A DNA stretch of 53,393 nt from Polaromonas sp. A23 (GCF_002001015.1 NZ_MUNO01000027.1:1-53393); one strand, 5' to 3'. Shown: positions 24,725 through 33,007, counted from the first letter of the stretch. Notes: a model not told the origin generated them from the sequence alone. Numbers and translations are program-made.

Positions 24725-27558
24725 GGTTCGACCTCCGTTCGAAACGGGCTTGGCCCGGAGGATGACACCCCCGCCGCAAGTGGCAGGCGTACCGTGAAAC
24801 ACGTCCCTGACGCAGCAGCCCCCACCCGGCTACGCACGTCGATGGTTCCGCCATGAACATTCACGGCATTCCTGGCGATGGCCAGGCCCAGACCCGTGCC
24901 CTGGATGGCCCCCACATTGCTGGCACGGTGAAAAGACTCATACAGATGGGCAATTTCGTCTTCGGGTATGCCGATGCCGTTATCGGACACCTCCAGCACC
25001 ATGGCCTGCGGCTCCTTGACCACCTTGAACAGCACTTCACCACCCTGCGGCGAATACTTGACGGCATTGGACAAAAGGTTGCCCAAAATGTGCCGCAACA
25101 ATTTTTCGTCGTACAGGCCGGGTTCATCACCCCCGGCATAGTCCAGCCGCAGTTCGCAAGCGCTTTCGGGTTGCTGCACCTGCGCTTCTTCGAGCAGGTC
25201 CAGGCAAAGCCGGCGCAAATCCGTTGGACGCGGATCAAACTCCAGCATCTGCGCCTCGGCCTTGCCGATCAACAGCACCCTGTCCAGCATGCGCATCATG
25301 CGTTGCACGCTGGCGGCGATGCTGTCCAGGACATCAGCCTTTTCCGGTGCCGACAAGCGCTCCCCATAGTGTTTGAGAATTTCCCCGGACGACAGGATGG
25401 TGGCCAGCGGCGTACGGAACTCATGGCTGGTCATGGCCACAAAGCGGCTGCGCAGCTCGTTCAGTTCCTTCTGCTGCTCCAGAGCCTCGCGTGTGTCTTC
25501 TTCAGATTTTTTCCGCTCGGTGATGTCCAGAAATGTCCAGATCACCCCGGCATCGGGGTCGTTCGGTTGCAGGCAACTTCCGCCCATTTGTACCCAGAAC
25601 AGCTCGCCATTGCGCCGCCGCAATTCGCGCTCGCAGGCATAGGTGCCGTGGCGTTGCAACTCGTCACGCGCCTGCCGCCCGAAATCCTCCCAGGCAGCTA
25701 CGTTGGCGTGCAAGTGCATGGACGACCGCCCGATCAATTCGGTACGCGGGTAACCCATCATCTCGGCAAACTTTTCGTTAACCCATTCATGCCTGCGCGC
25801 CACTGACAGCACGATGCCGACGAGTGCACTGTTCAGGATGGCCTCGCGTTCGGAGGATGTCCGGACCAACTCCGCCTCCAGCTCCTTGCGCCGGGTGATG
25901 TCCATCATCACCCAGACCGTGCCCTGGGTCAGGTCGCGCGGACTGACCGACTTGCCGGACAGCGAAATCCAGATCAGGGTGCCGTTGTATTGCCGGACCT
26001 GTATTTCGGTCTCGTAGGTCTTGCCGTCGCGGATGCAGGCCGCGACGTCCCCGCCGACGCGCAGGTACTGCTCGCGCGACAGGTAAAACGGCTCCATCGA
26101 ATTCAAGGGCTCATCGCCAGCCCCGAAAATTTCAAGCATGGCCTGGTTGGCCCAACGGAAACGCCCTTCCGGAGTAAGAAACGCAATGCCGACGATGGAG
26201 TTGGCAAGAATGGTTTCCCGCTCCTGCAGCACCGTACGGTAACGCTCTTGTGACTGGCTCAGAGCCTCCACCATGGCCTGGTCAGCTTGACTGGCCGCCT
26301 GGGCCTGCTCCTTTTCTGCCCGTTCCATGTTGATGCGGTCCGCCAATGCAAACGACAGCAGCACCATCTCCAGCGCCGAGCCGATGAGCAGGGAGTTTGA
26401 AGTCAGCAGATTCGAAGGCAGTACCCCGGTGTTGTGCAAGACAAGCGTGGCCACGCCAAGCAAAAGCACAGCCCAGGCCGTCAGAAAGTAGCGCGCGCCA
26501 GGGCATTTCTTTAGAACGCTCAGCACCGCAGCGAGTACCACCACGGTCACGCTCACCACCGCCAGTACAGTCACCATCCACGAAGACACCGTGTACGGCA
26601 GCAACAGCGCGGCCAGCAGCGCGAGCAGCCATCCGCCTGTAAGCGCCAGCATGACGCGGTTCATCCAGGGCATGCGTGTAGCGCTGTCCAGGAATTTGCG
26701 CGCGAACAGGATGCCAAAGGTCGCCGTCACCGCCATGCCCACCGGCGGGGAAACACTGTTCCACCATGTCAGACCGGGCCAGAGAAACTGCCCGCCCAGT
26801 CCCGTGAGTGCCGCCTGCGAAAGCGCCATTCCGCCCGCAAAACCGGCATAAATCACATAGGCTCTGTCGCGCACTGAAAAATAAAGCAGCAGGTTGTACA
26901 GCAGCAAGCCAATCAACAATCCGAAGTACAGGCTGAGCATGGCGTACTCGGCCTGGTCGTGCTGCCAGAGGGCCGACGGCTGCCATAGCCGCGCCGGCGC
27001 GGACAAGGTGCCCTGCGACTGCACACGAAGGTAAAGCACGTTTTCCGCGCCGGGCTGCAGCGTCACCGGCAAGACGTGGTTCCGGTGGGGAATTTTCCGG
27101 GTTTCGAAAGCTTGCAGATCGCCACCGATCTGCCGGTCATACCCGCCGTGCGGCCTGGGGGTGAAAAGTTCCAGTTGGTCAAGAGCTGGATAGGCGACTT
27201 CAAACAACCATTGCGCCGGGGAATCAATCTGGGTTTCCAGGTTGATTCGCAACCAGAAAGCCGAGAGCGTCAGCCCGAAATTGGTGGCTGAACCACTTTG
27301 GGACACCGGTTTGAAGCGTTCTTGCTGACCCGGTTTCAGCACGTCATCCAGTGTCAGTTGCCCGGTGCTGTCTTCCAGCACCGTGAAGGCGCGCGACAAG
27401 GTATAGCTGCCCTCCGCATCAATCGCCAGTTTTCCGCTTTGGGCGTGGGCCTGTGAAACCGGTAACAAAACCAGCAGAAACAGGACCAAAAATGGCAAGA
27501 ACCGAAGTACCCCCCTGATCGGAGAGACGGCGTACCAGAAGCGCGGGAGGTTCGGCAT
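24721..27558 (-). CDS. 7TMR-DISM sensor histidine kinase with two PAS domains
   Basis: A 945-aa inner-membrane kinase. Order: signal peptide (ends SQAHAQ), periplasmic 7TMR-DISM extracellular domain (about 40-190; contains SAFWLRINLE and LYLRVQSQG), seven membrane helices (about 200-405), coiled stretch, two PAS/PAC domains (about 450-570 and 575-695; FRWANQAMLEIFG and HEWVNEKFAEMMGYP), HisKA with His712 in MTSHEFRTPLATILSS, and HATPase (LLSNAVKYSP, DNGIGIP, GTGLGLAIA). No receiver domain is attached. It is translationally coupled to phoD. A receiver-only protein is encoded 0.5 kb away and is a candidate partner. Confidence 0.92.
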   Translation of the reverse strand: MPNLPRFWYAVSPIRGVLRFLPFLVLFLLVLLPVSQAHAQSGKLAIDAEGSYTLSRAFTVLEDSTGQLTLDDVLKPGQQERFKPVSQSGSATNFGLTLSAFWLRINLETQIDSPAQWLFEVAYPALDQLELFTPRPHGGYDRQIGGDLQAFETRKIPHRNHVLPVTLQPGAENVLYLRVQSQGTLSAPARLWQPSALWQHDQAEYAMLSLYFGLLIGLLLYNLLLYFSVRDRAYVIYAGFAGGMALSQAALTGLGGQFLWPGLTWWNSVSPPVGMAVTATFGILFARKFLDSATRMPWMNRVMLALTGGWLLALLAALLLPYTVSSWMVTVLAVVSVTVVVLAAVLSVLKKCPGARYFLTAWAVLLLGVATLVLHNTGVLPSNLLTSNSLLIGSALEMVLLSFALADRINMERAEKEQAQAASQADQAMVEALSQSQERYRTVLQERETILANSIVGIAFLTPEGRFRWANQAMLEIFGAGDEPLNSMEPFYLSREQYLRVGGDVAACIRDGKTYETEIQVRQYNGTLIWISLSGKSVSPRDLTQGTVWVMMDITRRKELEAELVRTSSEREAILNSALVGIVLSVARRHEWVNEKFAEMMGYPRTELIGRSSMHLHANVAAWEDFGRQARDELQRHGTYACERELRRRNGELFWVQMGGSCLQPNDPDAGVIWTFLDITERKKSEEDTREALEQQKELNELRSRFVAMTSHEFRTPLATILSSGEILKHYGERLSAPEKADVLDSIAASVQRMMRMLDRVLLIGKAEAQMLEFDPRPTDLRRLCLDLLEEAQVQQPESACELRLDYAGGDEPGLYDEKLLRHILGNLLSNAVKYSPQGGEVLFKVVKEPQAMVLEVSDNGIGIPEDEIAHLYESFHRASNVGAIQGTGLGLAIARNAVNVHGGTIDVRSRVGAAASGTCFTVRLPLAAGVSSSGPSPFRTEVEP

Positions 27559-27693
27559 GAGCGTGGCACAAGGCCCCTGTTTTTGGGCTCATTATCCACG
27601 CCGTTCCGCACCGCACGGCTTCGGGTGTTCCGCCTCTGGACAAGCAGGTGCAGTGTGGCTACTGTGGGAGCAGACACCTCACGGAGAAACATC

Positions 27694-28023
27694 ATGGCCC
27701 TGGTCCACGCGCAACCGCTCGACGTCATCAACGTGCATCCCCTCGCCGGAAAGCTGCATGAAGTCAAAACCCACAGTCTTCTCAAAACCGGCAACTTGCA
27801 ACTGATGCGTCTGGTATTGGCAGCAGGTCAGACCGTCCCCGAACACCACGTGCCCGGAGAAATCACCATTCAGTGCCTGGAAGGAGAAGCTGTGGTCACC
27901 ACGCCTGGACGTGAAGTTTTATTGCGCGTCGGTCAATTGACGGCCTTGCCCCCGCGCGAGCCGCATGGGCTCGAGGCCCGCACCGATGCGTCCCTGCTGG
28001 TAACCATTCTTTTGCATGCCTGA
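27694..28023 (+). CDS. Small cupin-domain protein
   Basis: A 109-aa single-domain cupin. The motif region LVLAAGQTVPEHHVPGEITIQCLEGE contains the EHHVPGE metal-type cluster, and LTALPPREPHGLEARTDASLLV forms the second cupin strand set. Start chosen at the ATG of MALVHAQPLD with ACGGAG upstream. Function may be metal or small-molecule binding; there is no clear substrate. The gene is divergent from the sensor kinase and converges on the receiver gene 25 nt away. Confidence 0.8.
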   Translation: MALVHAQPLDVINVHPLAGKLHEVKTHSLLKTGNLQLMRLVLAAGQTVPEHHVPGEITIQCLEGEAVVTTPGREVLLRVGQLTALPPREPHGLEARTDASLLVTILLHA

Positions 28024-28048
28024 ACGACCCTGCCGGTCCGGCCCGGGT

Positions 28049-28438
28049 TCAGTTCTTCCTGGCCAGCTGGTCAGTTTCGGCGATGCAGTACGCGAAGAAC
28101 TCGTCGAGTTCGTTGGACTTGTCAAACACCGCGTCTGCGCCGAGCACCAGGCAGCGGCTGCGTATCTCTGGTGTCGCGAAGTTGGTCAGGGCCACCACTT
28201 TCTGGCAGGGCTCCCGCTCGCGACAGCCAGCCAGCACACCAAGGCCGGTGCCTTCGCGCAAAAACATGTCCACCACAGCCAGTTGCCATTGCCCATCGTG
28301 CAGGGATAGCCAGCGCGTCGCTTCTTTCTCCGTCGCAGCGTGGCCCACCACCGTGACCAACGCAATTTCTTCCAGCGTTTCGATCAGGTTATCAAGAATG
28401 GTCGGGTTGTCCTCGACGAGATAGGTCATCAGTGCCAA
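28049..28438 (-). CDS. Stand-alone response-regulator receiver protein
   Basis: A 129-aa CheY-like receiver without an output domain. Acidic pocket E9-D10 (LVEDNPTIL), phospho-acceptor Asp57 in LAVVDMFLREGTGLGVL, Thr in VVALTNFATPE and conserved Lys107 in AVFDKSNELDEF are all present, so it should be phosphorylatable. Gene location, next to a large kinase that lacks its own receiver, suggests a phosphorelay or shuttle. It lies 78 nt downstream of a small gene of the 28.5-29.5 kb cluster and could be the end of that transcript. Confidence 0.85.
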   Translation of the reverse strand: MALMTYLVEDNPTILDNLIETLEEIALVTVVGHAATEKEATRWLSLHDGQWQLAVVDMFLREGTGLGVLAGCREREPCQKVVALTNFATPEIRSRCLVLGADAVFDKSNELDEFFAYCIAETDQLARKN

Positions 28439-28516
28439 AGCGATTTCCTGTCAGGATGGAGTCGTCGCGGACGCGGTAATCGAAAAGCTCAAGACATTCA
28501 GGTGTTTCTCACTTAC

Positions 28517-28720
28517 CTAGTTCAAAAGACCAACCTGCTGTTGCAGATGGGCCGCCTTCAAACGTTCATGGGCAGCATCGAGTGCGGCAAACGCTGCATT
28601 AATGGCACGCTGATCGGGCGCGGGTGCACGCAACAACATGTCGTAGGTCGCCCTGAGAAAATCATAGTCAGCCAATGCGACCGTAGGCCGCGCGTGCGAA
28701 GTCAAGACCTGTGCCTGCAT
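28517..28720 (-). CDS. Small protein of unknown function, paralogue of the 66-aa protein upstream
   Basis: A 67-aa soluble, alpha-helical protein. Residues about 15-57 align without gaps to the product at 28923-29123. Shared positions include ALADYD, R-A-x-Y, L, D-x-R-A-x-N, A-x-D-x-AH-x-R and K-x-A. AGGGAG six nt upstream supports the ATG of MQAQVLTSHARP over an upstream ATG inside a tandem repeat. No known domain is recognised. The conserved negative and aromatic positions suggest a folded helical hairpin rather than a random frame. Confidence 0.65.
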   Translation of the reverse strand: MQAQVLTSHARPTVALADYDFLRATYDMLLRAPAPDQRAINAAFAALDAAHERLKAAHLQQQVGLLN

Positions 28721-28735
28721 GTTGATCTCCCTATT

Positions 28736-28762
28736 GCTCATTCACAAAAGCTCATTCACAAA
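28736..28762. repeat. Two tandem copies of GCTCATTCACAAA
   Basis: GCTCATTCACAAA occurs at 28736-28748 and 28750-28762, period 14, immediately before the 67-aa gene on the minus strand. It may be a recent slippage duplication in the leader. Confidence 0.6.
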
Positions 28763-28922
28763 GGCGGTCTGTCCACCTTCTCTGAGATTCATTGTGAAAA
28801 GTTCGGAAGAATGACGATATAGGTCAAGGCAATCACCAGCTGTGGGAAACAACCTACCTGCAACCGCAGTGTGTCGGCGGCCTCGGCGACCAATAGGGCC
28901 AGGCGGCGACATCGCGAAAAAA

Positions 28923-29123
28923 TCAAACCGGTCGAAGCGATGTCGGTGCATCGAAGTCGCCCATGGCCTGCTTGAACCGGATATGCGCCTCGTCCATGGC
29001 AACCATTGCATCATTGACCGCCCTGTAGTCCGGGGGATCCATGCTCAAAAAGCGCACGTAATCGGCGCGGGCTTCGTCGTAGTCGGCGAGTGCCTGCTGG
29101 GCTTTGGAAAGTGGGAGCGACAT
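28923..29123 (-). CDS. Small protein of unknown function, paralogue of the 67-aa protein
   Basis: A 66-aa helical protein whose core (QALADYDEARADYVRFL, DYRAVNDAMVAMDEAHIRFK) is clearly homologous to the product at 28517-28720. It is the third of three closely spaced small genes on this strand, 9 nt after the preceding stop. A 181-nt gap separates it from its paralogue. Function unknown; tandem duplication within a small-gene operon next to a receiver protein is the main clue. Confidence 0.65.
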   Translation of the reverse strand: MSLPLSKAQQALADYDEARADYVRFLSMDPPDYRAVNDAMVAMDEAHIRFKQAMGDFDAPTSLRPV

Positions 29124-29132
29124 TGGTTGAGC

Positions 29133-29294
29133 TCACAGCGCCGGCTGAACCGCGCCCGGCTCTTCCGGATGCGCCAACGGGGGAACGGGGCCCAAGTCTG
29201 GCTCGACCGGCAGTTCAGTGGGAGCAGGCTCTTTTTTTCCCGGCAACAGCGGGGAGCCGTCTTCGGAAGGATGCGGACGATGGGTTGCAGACAT
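29133..29294 (-). CDS. Proline-rich 53-aa protein
   Basis: A short frame with an ATG 6 nt after the preceding gene's stop and a TGA 9 nt before the next start, fitting a tight operon. The product is Pro/Glu-rich (EPAPTELPVEPDLGPVPPLA) and probably disordered, with no hydrophobic segment. Coding status is supported by spacing and by the lack of overlap with neighbours, not by any known family. Confidence 0.45.
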   Translation of the reverse strand: MSATHRPHPSEDGSPLLPGKKEPAPTELPVEPDLGPVPPLAHPEEPGAVQPAL

Positions 29295-29300
29295 GCGACT

Positions 29301-29510
29301 TCAGATGACTGCCGTCAAAATTTCGACCGGAAGTTCGGCATTGACAAATGCAACCACGGCCGCCACCCCGGCCAACACCGCAGAAAGATAGGCAATGAGC
29401 GCACCAGCAAGGCGACGCTCGGCCGGATGGCCGGACGGTGCTGGTTGATTGCTGAAGTTGAACACGTTGAACATAGCCCGATGATGCAGCTCCCGCAATG
29501 CAAGCTCCAT
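29301..29510 (-). CDS. Small single-span membrane protein, 69 aa
   Basis: First gene of the small-protein run. A basic, Asn-rich N-terminus precedes one hydrophobic helix (LAGALIAYLSAVLAGVAAVV, about residues 34-53). No family is recognised. It could anchor or report to the soluble paralogues encoded downstream. The ATG start has no strong ribosome-binding site. Confidence 0.5.
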   Translation of the reverse strand: MELALRELHHRAMFNVFNFSNQPAPSGHPAERRLAGALIAYLSAVLAGVAAVVAFVNAELPVEILTAVI

Positions 29511-29582
29511 AGGAAAAAATTACCTGGCGCTGTCAGAGGCGGCTGACAAACGCAGAACCGCGCCTCAATCACTACGCTGGAA

Positions 29583-29601
29583 TGCTATGTTTTCAATAGC
29601 A
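29583..29601. repeat. TGCTAT...ATAGCA short hairpin
   Basis: TGCTAT-7 nt-ATAGCA forms a small inverted repeat related to the GCTAT/ATAGC cores of the interspersed repeats, just upstream of the small-gene cluster. Confidence 0.4.
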
Positions 29602-29647
29602 CATAACCAGCACACACTGTGGGAAAACCCGTCATTTAATGAGAAAG

Positions 29648-29838
29648 TTCGTAACTACTCAGCTCGCCTGGGCTGGAGTTACTCCCTCTCCCTCTGGGAG
29701 AGGGCGGGGTGAGGGCTGGCGGTCTGTGCGTAGAGCTATCGTATGTTGTGGCTTGCTGGCCCCCTCACCCCAACCCTCTCCCAGAGGGCGAGGGGGCAAG
29801 AAAAGCGTGCCGCATGCAGCGAGCTGAGTAGTTACGAA
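29648..29838. mobile_element. 191-bp MITE/REP-like element with 20-bp perfect terminal inverted repeats
   Basis: Termini at 29648-29667 and 29819-29838 are perfect 20-bp inverted repeats (left begins TTCGTAACTACTCAGC). Inside is a second, imperfect inverted pair built from CCCTCTGGGAGAGGG and GGGGTGAGGG. The element has no coding capacity. It ends 27 nt before the pssA stop. The structure suggests a non-autonomous mobile element or a composite REP. Confidence 0.65.
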
Positions 29839-29864
29839 AGCTCGTTCCAGCCGTTGCAGACGCC

Positions 29865-30488
29865 CTAGAGTTTCGGAATGTGCAGGGTCTTACTCAACAT
29901 CAGTGATCCGGAGAGCACAAACAACAAAGACAACGGGTGCAGGCTCCAGGGCCCTGCCATCCAGACGCCACCATAAATCTGCTCTCCCAAACGGCCCTGC
30001 CAGGCGGCTACAGCCAACAGGGCGGTCAGCACGACACTGGTGGGAATGGGCGTGCCTTCAAAGTAGGGCACCTTGTCTGCGCCTTCGGAGAGGGTTTCGG
30101 CTGTGACGTTGTAACGCGCCAGGCGGCTTACACCGCAACACACAAAATAGATCAGCGCCACCCAGTCCCACCCTCCACGCAAGCCACCGGCAAAGGCAAG
30201 CGCAGCAGGTGCCACACCGAAAGAAATGATATCGGCCAGGGAATCGAGCTCACGGCCCAGGGCCGAATGCTGCTGCCGCCAGCGCGCCACCCGTCCGTCC
30301 AGTACGTCAAAGATGAAGGCTGCAGGCGCCATCGCCGCCGCCACATAAAAATACGTCCTGGAGTTTTCCACCACATACAACATGGCCAGAAAAACCCCGG
30401 CCACGCCGCAAGCCGCGTTACACAGCGTGAAGAAGTCGGCGAGGTGAAAGCCCCGCAACATGGAGAAGTGTTTGGCTTTGTCAGACAC
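29865..30488 (-). CDS. pssA: CDP-diacylglycerol-serine O-phosphatidyltransferase
   Basis: An integral membrane enzyme of 207 aa that makes phosphatidylserine, the precursor of phosphatidylethanolamine. The CDP-alcohol phosphotransferase motif is complete: D64-G-x2-A-R-x8-G78-x3-D82-x3-D86 (within DVLDGRVARW and LGRELDSLAD). It has about six membrane helices. The type II (PssA of Bacillus/betaproteobacterial type) class is indicated by its size and fold, unlike the PLD-type enzyme of E. coli. It appears to be a single gene here. Confidence 0.92.
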   Translation of the reverse strand: MSDKAKHFSMLRGFHLADFFTLCNAACGVAGVFLAMLYVVENSRTYFYVAAAMAPAAFIFDVLDGRVARWRQQHSALGRELDSLADIISFGVAPAALAFAGGLRGGWDWVALIYFVCCGVSRLARYNVTAETLSEGADKVPYFEGTPIPTSVVLTALLAVAAWQGRLGEQIYGGVWMAGPWSLHPLSLLFVLSGSLMLSKTLHIPKL

Positions 30489-30541
30489 GGGTTAGCGTTT
30501 TCATTGGCCCTCCAAACAGCAGCCGCACGTTACCCGCAATC

Positions 30542-31027
30542 TTATTTTTGCGGTACGGGTACAAGCAACACTGGCGCGCTGGTTTTCGGCTCAATACGTA
30601 CGTTCGACGCATCCGCAGGCACAACCACGGTTTCAACCTCCCGGATCACGCCGCCACCGGCCACACTGCCGCTGGTATTGCCATAACCCATCACACGTGC
30701 TTCACACGCCGACTTGTCTTCGCCCTTGAGTGCCTCGCAACGCACACGGGCATTCGCGCCAAACTGGGCGCCGGCGTTATCCAGCTTGCCTTTGCGTTTT
30801 TCGGCCGCTGCATTGTTGGCTTCCCGCAAGCAGGTGTCGCGGTCTTGCTGGGTGCGTCCAGCCATGCAGGCGGCACGCTCTTTCTGTACGTCACCGGAAG
30901 CATCTATCCCGGTGTTGCCTGTCGCCGTGACTGGCACCTGGGCAAAGGCTGCACCTGCGGCCAACAGCAATGACACGCCAAGGCTTGAAGCGGCCCGACG
31001 TGCGCGAAAAATAGGGGTAATGTTCAT
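30542..31027 (-). CDS. Secreted hypothetical protein with four cysteines
   Basis: A 161-aa exported protein. Signal peptide: basic start, then SSLGVSLLLAAGAAFAQ. The mature part has four cysteines in a C-x(11)-C ... C-x(9)-C pattern (AACMAGRTQQDRDTCLREANN; VRCEALKGEDKSACEARVMG), likely forming two disulfides. It ends in a hydrophobic Pro/Val tail. Similar short secreted proteins are common in Comamonadaceae and are uncharacterised. Confidence 0.7.
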   Translation of the reverse strand: MNITPIFRARRAASSLGVSLLLAAGAAFAQVPVTATGNTGIDASGDVQKERAACMAGRTQQDRDTCLREANNAAAEKRKGKLDNAGAQFGANARVRCEALKGEDKSACEARVMGYGNTSGSVAGGGVIREVETVVVPADASNVRIEPKTSAPVLLVPVPQK

Positions 31028-31190
31028 GTTCTGCTCCTGGACAGTGAAAGATCACCAGTCTAGGAAGCATCGAATGCCAGCCGTGAGGGATATCGCGCCC
31101 GCTGCGCGGTGCCTCGCACCCAAACCCTTGTAGGACAGGTCTCTCAGTCATGGCCGGGGCGACAACGCGCCTGCGGAATTTTCAGGAAAA

Positions 31191-31979
31191 CTACCTGCCC
31201 GGCCGGTTGTTGTCCGCGTGCGTGTAAGAGTCTTCCCACTGGGTCGCAAAACGGCCCGGTTTGTCCCTGGTCATGAAAGAGCCGGTTCCATCAGGATTGA
31301 ATCCCACGTTGCGGTTTTTCTCTTTGGGATCGGCATCGGCGGCCTGTTTGGCATTGAGTTCCTTCAGCGCAGCAGCCTTGGCAGCACGGACTTTCTCGCT
31401 GGTGAACTCGTCGAGCGCCGCGTGGAAGCTGCTGTCACCGCCACGCGTCTCCTCGGCCTCCGCCTCGGAAAGCACCGCTTCGCCCAGAAACGCCGCCCGC
31501 ATGGCGCCCCCCGAAGGCAGGCTGCTGTTGCGTACCGTCGTGTAGCCGATGCCACATTCCAGCAACAGGCTTTCCTTCATTTCCCTTTGCGCCTTGGTCA
31601 TGCCGCGTTTGCCCGGCACATCGACACAGCCCACTACTTTTCCGCCCAGGGTGCACACCGTGAACGTGCAATAGACACCTTCAAGCAGTTCGTGCCAGTT
31701 CTGGTCCTTGTTTTCAGGCCGGTCTTTGGTACTGGGAATCGTGAAACGCATCACCGGCACCTTGACCATGACGGCGTGGTCTGCAAACGTAGTGCGCAGC
31801 CAGTTCCAGATTTCCTGCTCTTCGGTATTGACCATGGCCCGGGCATTGAGCAACCACTTGGCAGGCAGCTTTTGCTTTTTCATCGCGTGGCGGCGCTGCC
31901 ACTCCCGTTGCACCCACCATCCGAGCACCGTGCCCACGGCAATACCAAGCACAGTCATCAGCCATGTTTGTAGGTTCAA
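31191..31979 (-). CDS. Membrane-anchored DUF2726-like protein
   Basis: A 262-aa protein with one N-terminal membrane helix (WLMTVLGIAVGTVLGWWV) and a cytoplasmic domain. Segments WLLNARAMVNTEEQEIWNWL and VYCTFTVCTLGGKVVGCVDVPG resemble DUF2726, a family with an endonuclease-like fold. The usual catalytic Asp/Glu pattern is not convincingly seen. The C-terminus is charged and ends in an SFMTRDKPG tail. The start is TTG, supported by AGGAGA about 6 nt upstream. A candidate sigma-70 promoter lies about 50 nt upstream. Confidence 0.6.
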   Translation of the reverse strand: MNLQTWLMTVLGIAVGTVLGWWVQREWQRRHAMKKQKLPAKWLLNARAMVNTEEQEIWNWLRTTFADHAVMVKVPVMRFTIPSTKDRPENKDQNWHELLEGVYCTFTVCTLGGKVVGCVDVPGKRGMTKAQREMKESLLLECGIGYTTVRNSSLPSGGAMRAAFLGEAVLSEAEAEETRGGDSSFHAALDEFTSEKVRAAKAAALKELNAKQAADADPKEKNRNVGFNPDGTGSFMTRDKPGRFATQWEDSYTHADNNRPGR

Positions 31980-32031
31980 AGTTCTCTCCTGGTGTGAATA
32001 AGTTGCTCAAGCGCAACAGTTCCGAAGGGCC

Positions 32032-32061
32032 AGCATAAATCACAAAGGGCCGGTAGGTCAA
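32032..32061 (-). promoter_or_regulatory. Candidate sigma-70 promoter of the DUF2726-like gene
   Basis: On the minus strand TTGACC (32061-32056) and TATGCT (32037-32032) are 18 nt apart. Transcription would begin roughly 45 nt before the TTG start. Confidence 0.4.
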
Positions 32062-32232
32062 AGCATAGGTTGCCGGGTGAGTTACTAAATCAACACACCG
32101 CCAACCGTTGGGGATATGGCCCCATCTGACGGCGTGGCGAGAAATCACCACTGAAACCTCTGACCGGGACGGGGCATGCACCAGACTCATGCCTCGCCAA
32201 GCCCCGCGAAACAAGGCTCCGATGCTCACATT

Positions 32233-32251
32233 TTTGGGTAGTCTAACCAAA
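32233..32251. promoter_or_regulatory. 19-bp near-perfect palindrome, operator candidate
   Basis: TTTGGGTAGTCTAACCAAA pairs at 8 of 9 positions around its centre. It lies in the 405-nt gap between the S24 repressor gene and the DUF2726-like gene, upstream of the candidate promoter of the latter. I see no convincing gene in the rest of this gap. Confidence 0.5.
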
Positions 32252-32384
32252 TATCGGGCGAAAGATAAGCTTTCTTTCAATCCCGCAGCCAGAGGCACGC
32301 CGACCGGACGGCCCGACGGCGATGGCGTTTGCCACCGCCTGCAACAACCGTCGCCGCAAAAACGATGCCGGCAATGCTGACCCG

Positions 32385-33002
32385 CTAGCGGAATTTTTTG
32401 GTGAACTCTCTAACCACCCCGATGATCTCGGCGTCGCCCAAGGGCTTGATCGGGTAGCGAACATTGAGCGGCTTCAGGTAGAACTCGCCGCCGTCCTTGA
32501 TCAGCTGCTTGAAGGTGGTTTCGTTATAGCTGTTCAACGCAATGACATAGTCACCCGGCATCGCCTCCATATCCGGCTCCACAATGAGCAGCGATCCTTC
32601 GGGGAAGGAGTCCAGGCTCTCCCCAACCATGCTGTCTCCCTGCACGCGCAACGCGAAGGTGTGGCGCTTGATTGCAACGGTAACGGGCACCATTTCAAGC
32701 CCACCTTTGGGCTTGAAATTGTCGATCACCGTGTAGTTTCCGGCCTGAACATCGGAGATCAGGGGCACTTCAGCCCGCACGTCGAAGCCCGGGCTGACGT
32801 TCGATCCGCCGGAGACCAGCTCCGCCACGGAAATCCCGAGCAGCTCTGCCACCCTGCGCTGGTTGGATCGTTTCGGAGCTGTTCCGCCTGGTCTTTCCCA
32901 TTGTTGTACAGCCCCGCGGCTCACGCCGACGGCGTCAGCAAATTGCTGTTCGCTCATGGCGAGGCGCTTGCGGCCTTCCCGGATCAGTGTATGAACGCTC
33001 AT
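32385..33002 (-). CDS. S24-type self-cleaving repressor (CI/LexA-like) with XRE helix-turn-helix
   Basis: A 205-aa phage-type repressor. The helix-turn-helix (about 5-60; SEQQFADAVGVSRGAVQQWE) is joined to an S24 peptidase domain. All autocleavage features are visible: Ala87-Gly88 cleavage site in VQAGNYT, nucleophile Ser124 in VQGDSMVG, and general base Lys165 in ETTFKQLIK. Such repressors respond to RecA filaments after DNA damage. No phage or integrative-element genes surround it, so it is either a domesticated relic or a regulator of neighbouring genes. A short palindrome lies just upstream of its start. Confidence 0.85.
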   Translation of the reverse strand: MSVHTLIREGRKRLAMSEQQFADAVGVSRGAVQQWERPGGTAPKRSNQRRVAELLGISVAELVSGGSNVSPGFDVRAEVPLISDVQAGNYTVIDNFKPKGGLEMVPVTVAIKRHTFALRVQGDSMVGESLDSFPEGSLLIVEPDMEAMPGDYVIALNSYNETTFKQLIKDGGEFYLKPLNVRYPIKPLGDAEIIGVVREFTKKFR

Positions 33003-33007
33003 AGTCT

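Noticed and set aside
28742..29014. 90-codon frame overlapping the start of the 66-aa small protein
   Set aside because: Arg/His-rich shadow overlapping a better supported gene; the gap it covers is probably leader sequence.
31714..32298. Long minus-strand frame across the DUF2726-like gene start and the 405-nt gap
   Set aside because: Overlaps the supported gene in another frame; composition is atypical and no family is visible.
32108..32380. 90-codon plus-strand frame in the gap after the S24 repressor
   Set aside because: No ribosome-binding site, no recognisable domain, and it crosses the 19-bp palindrome.
32385..33002. Prophage remnant around the S24 repressor
   Set aside because: No integrase, excisionase, replication or structural phage gene is found on either side.
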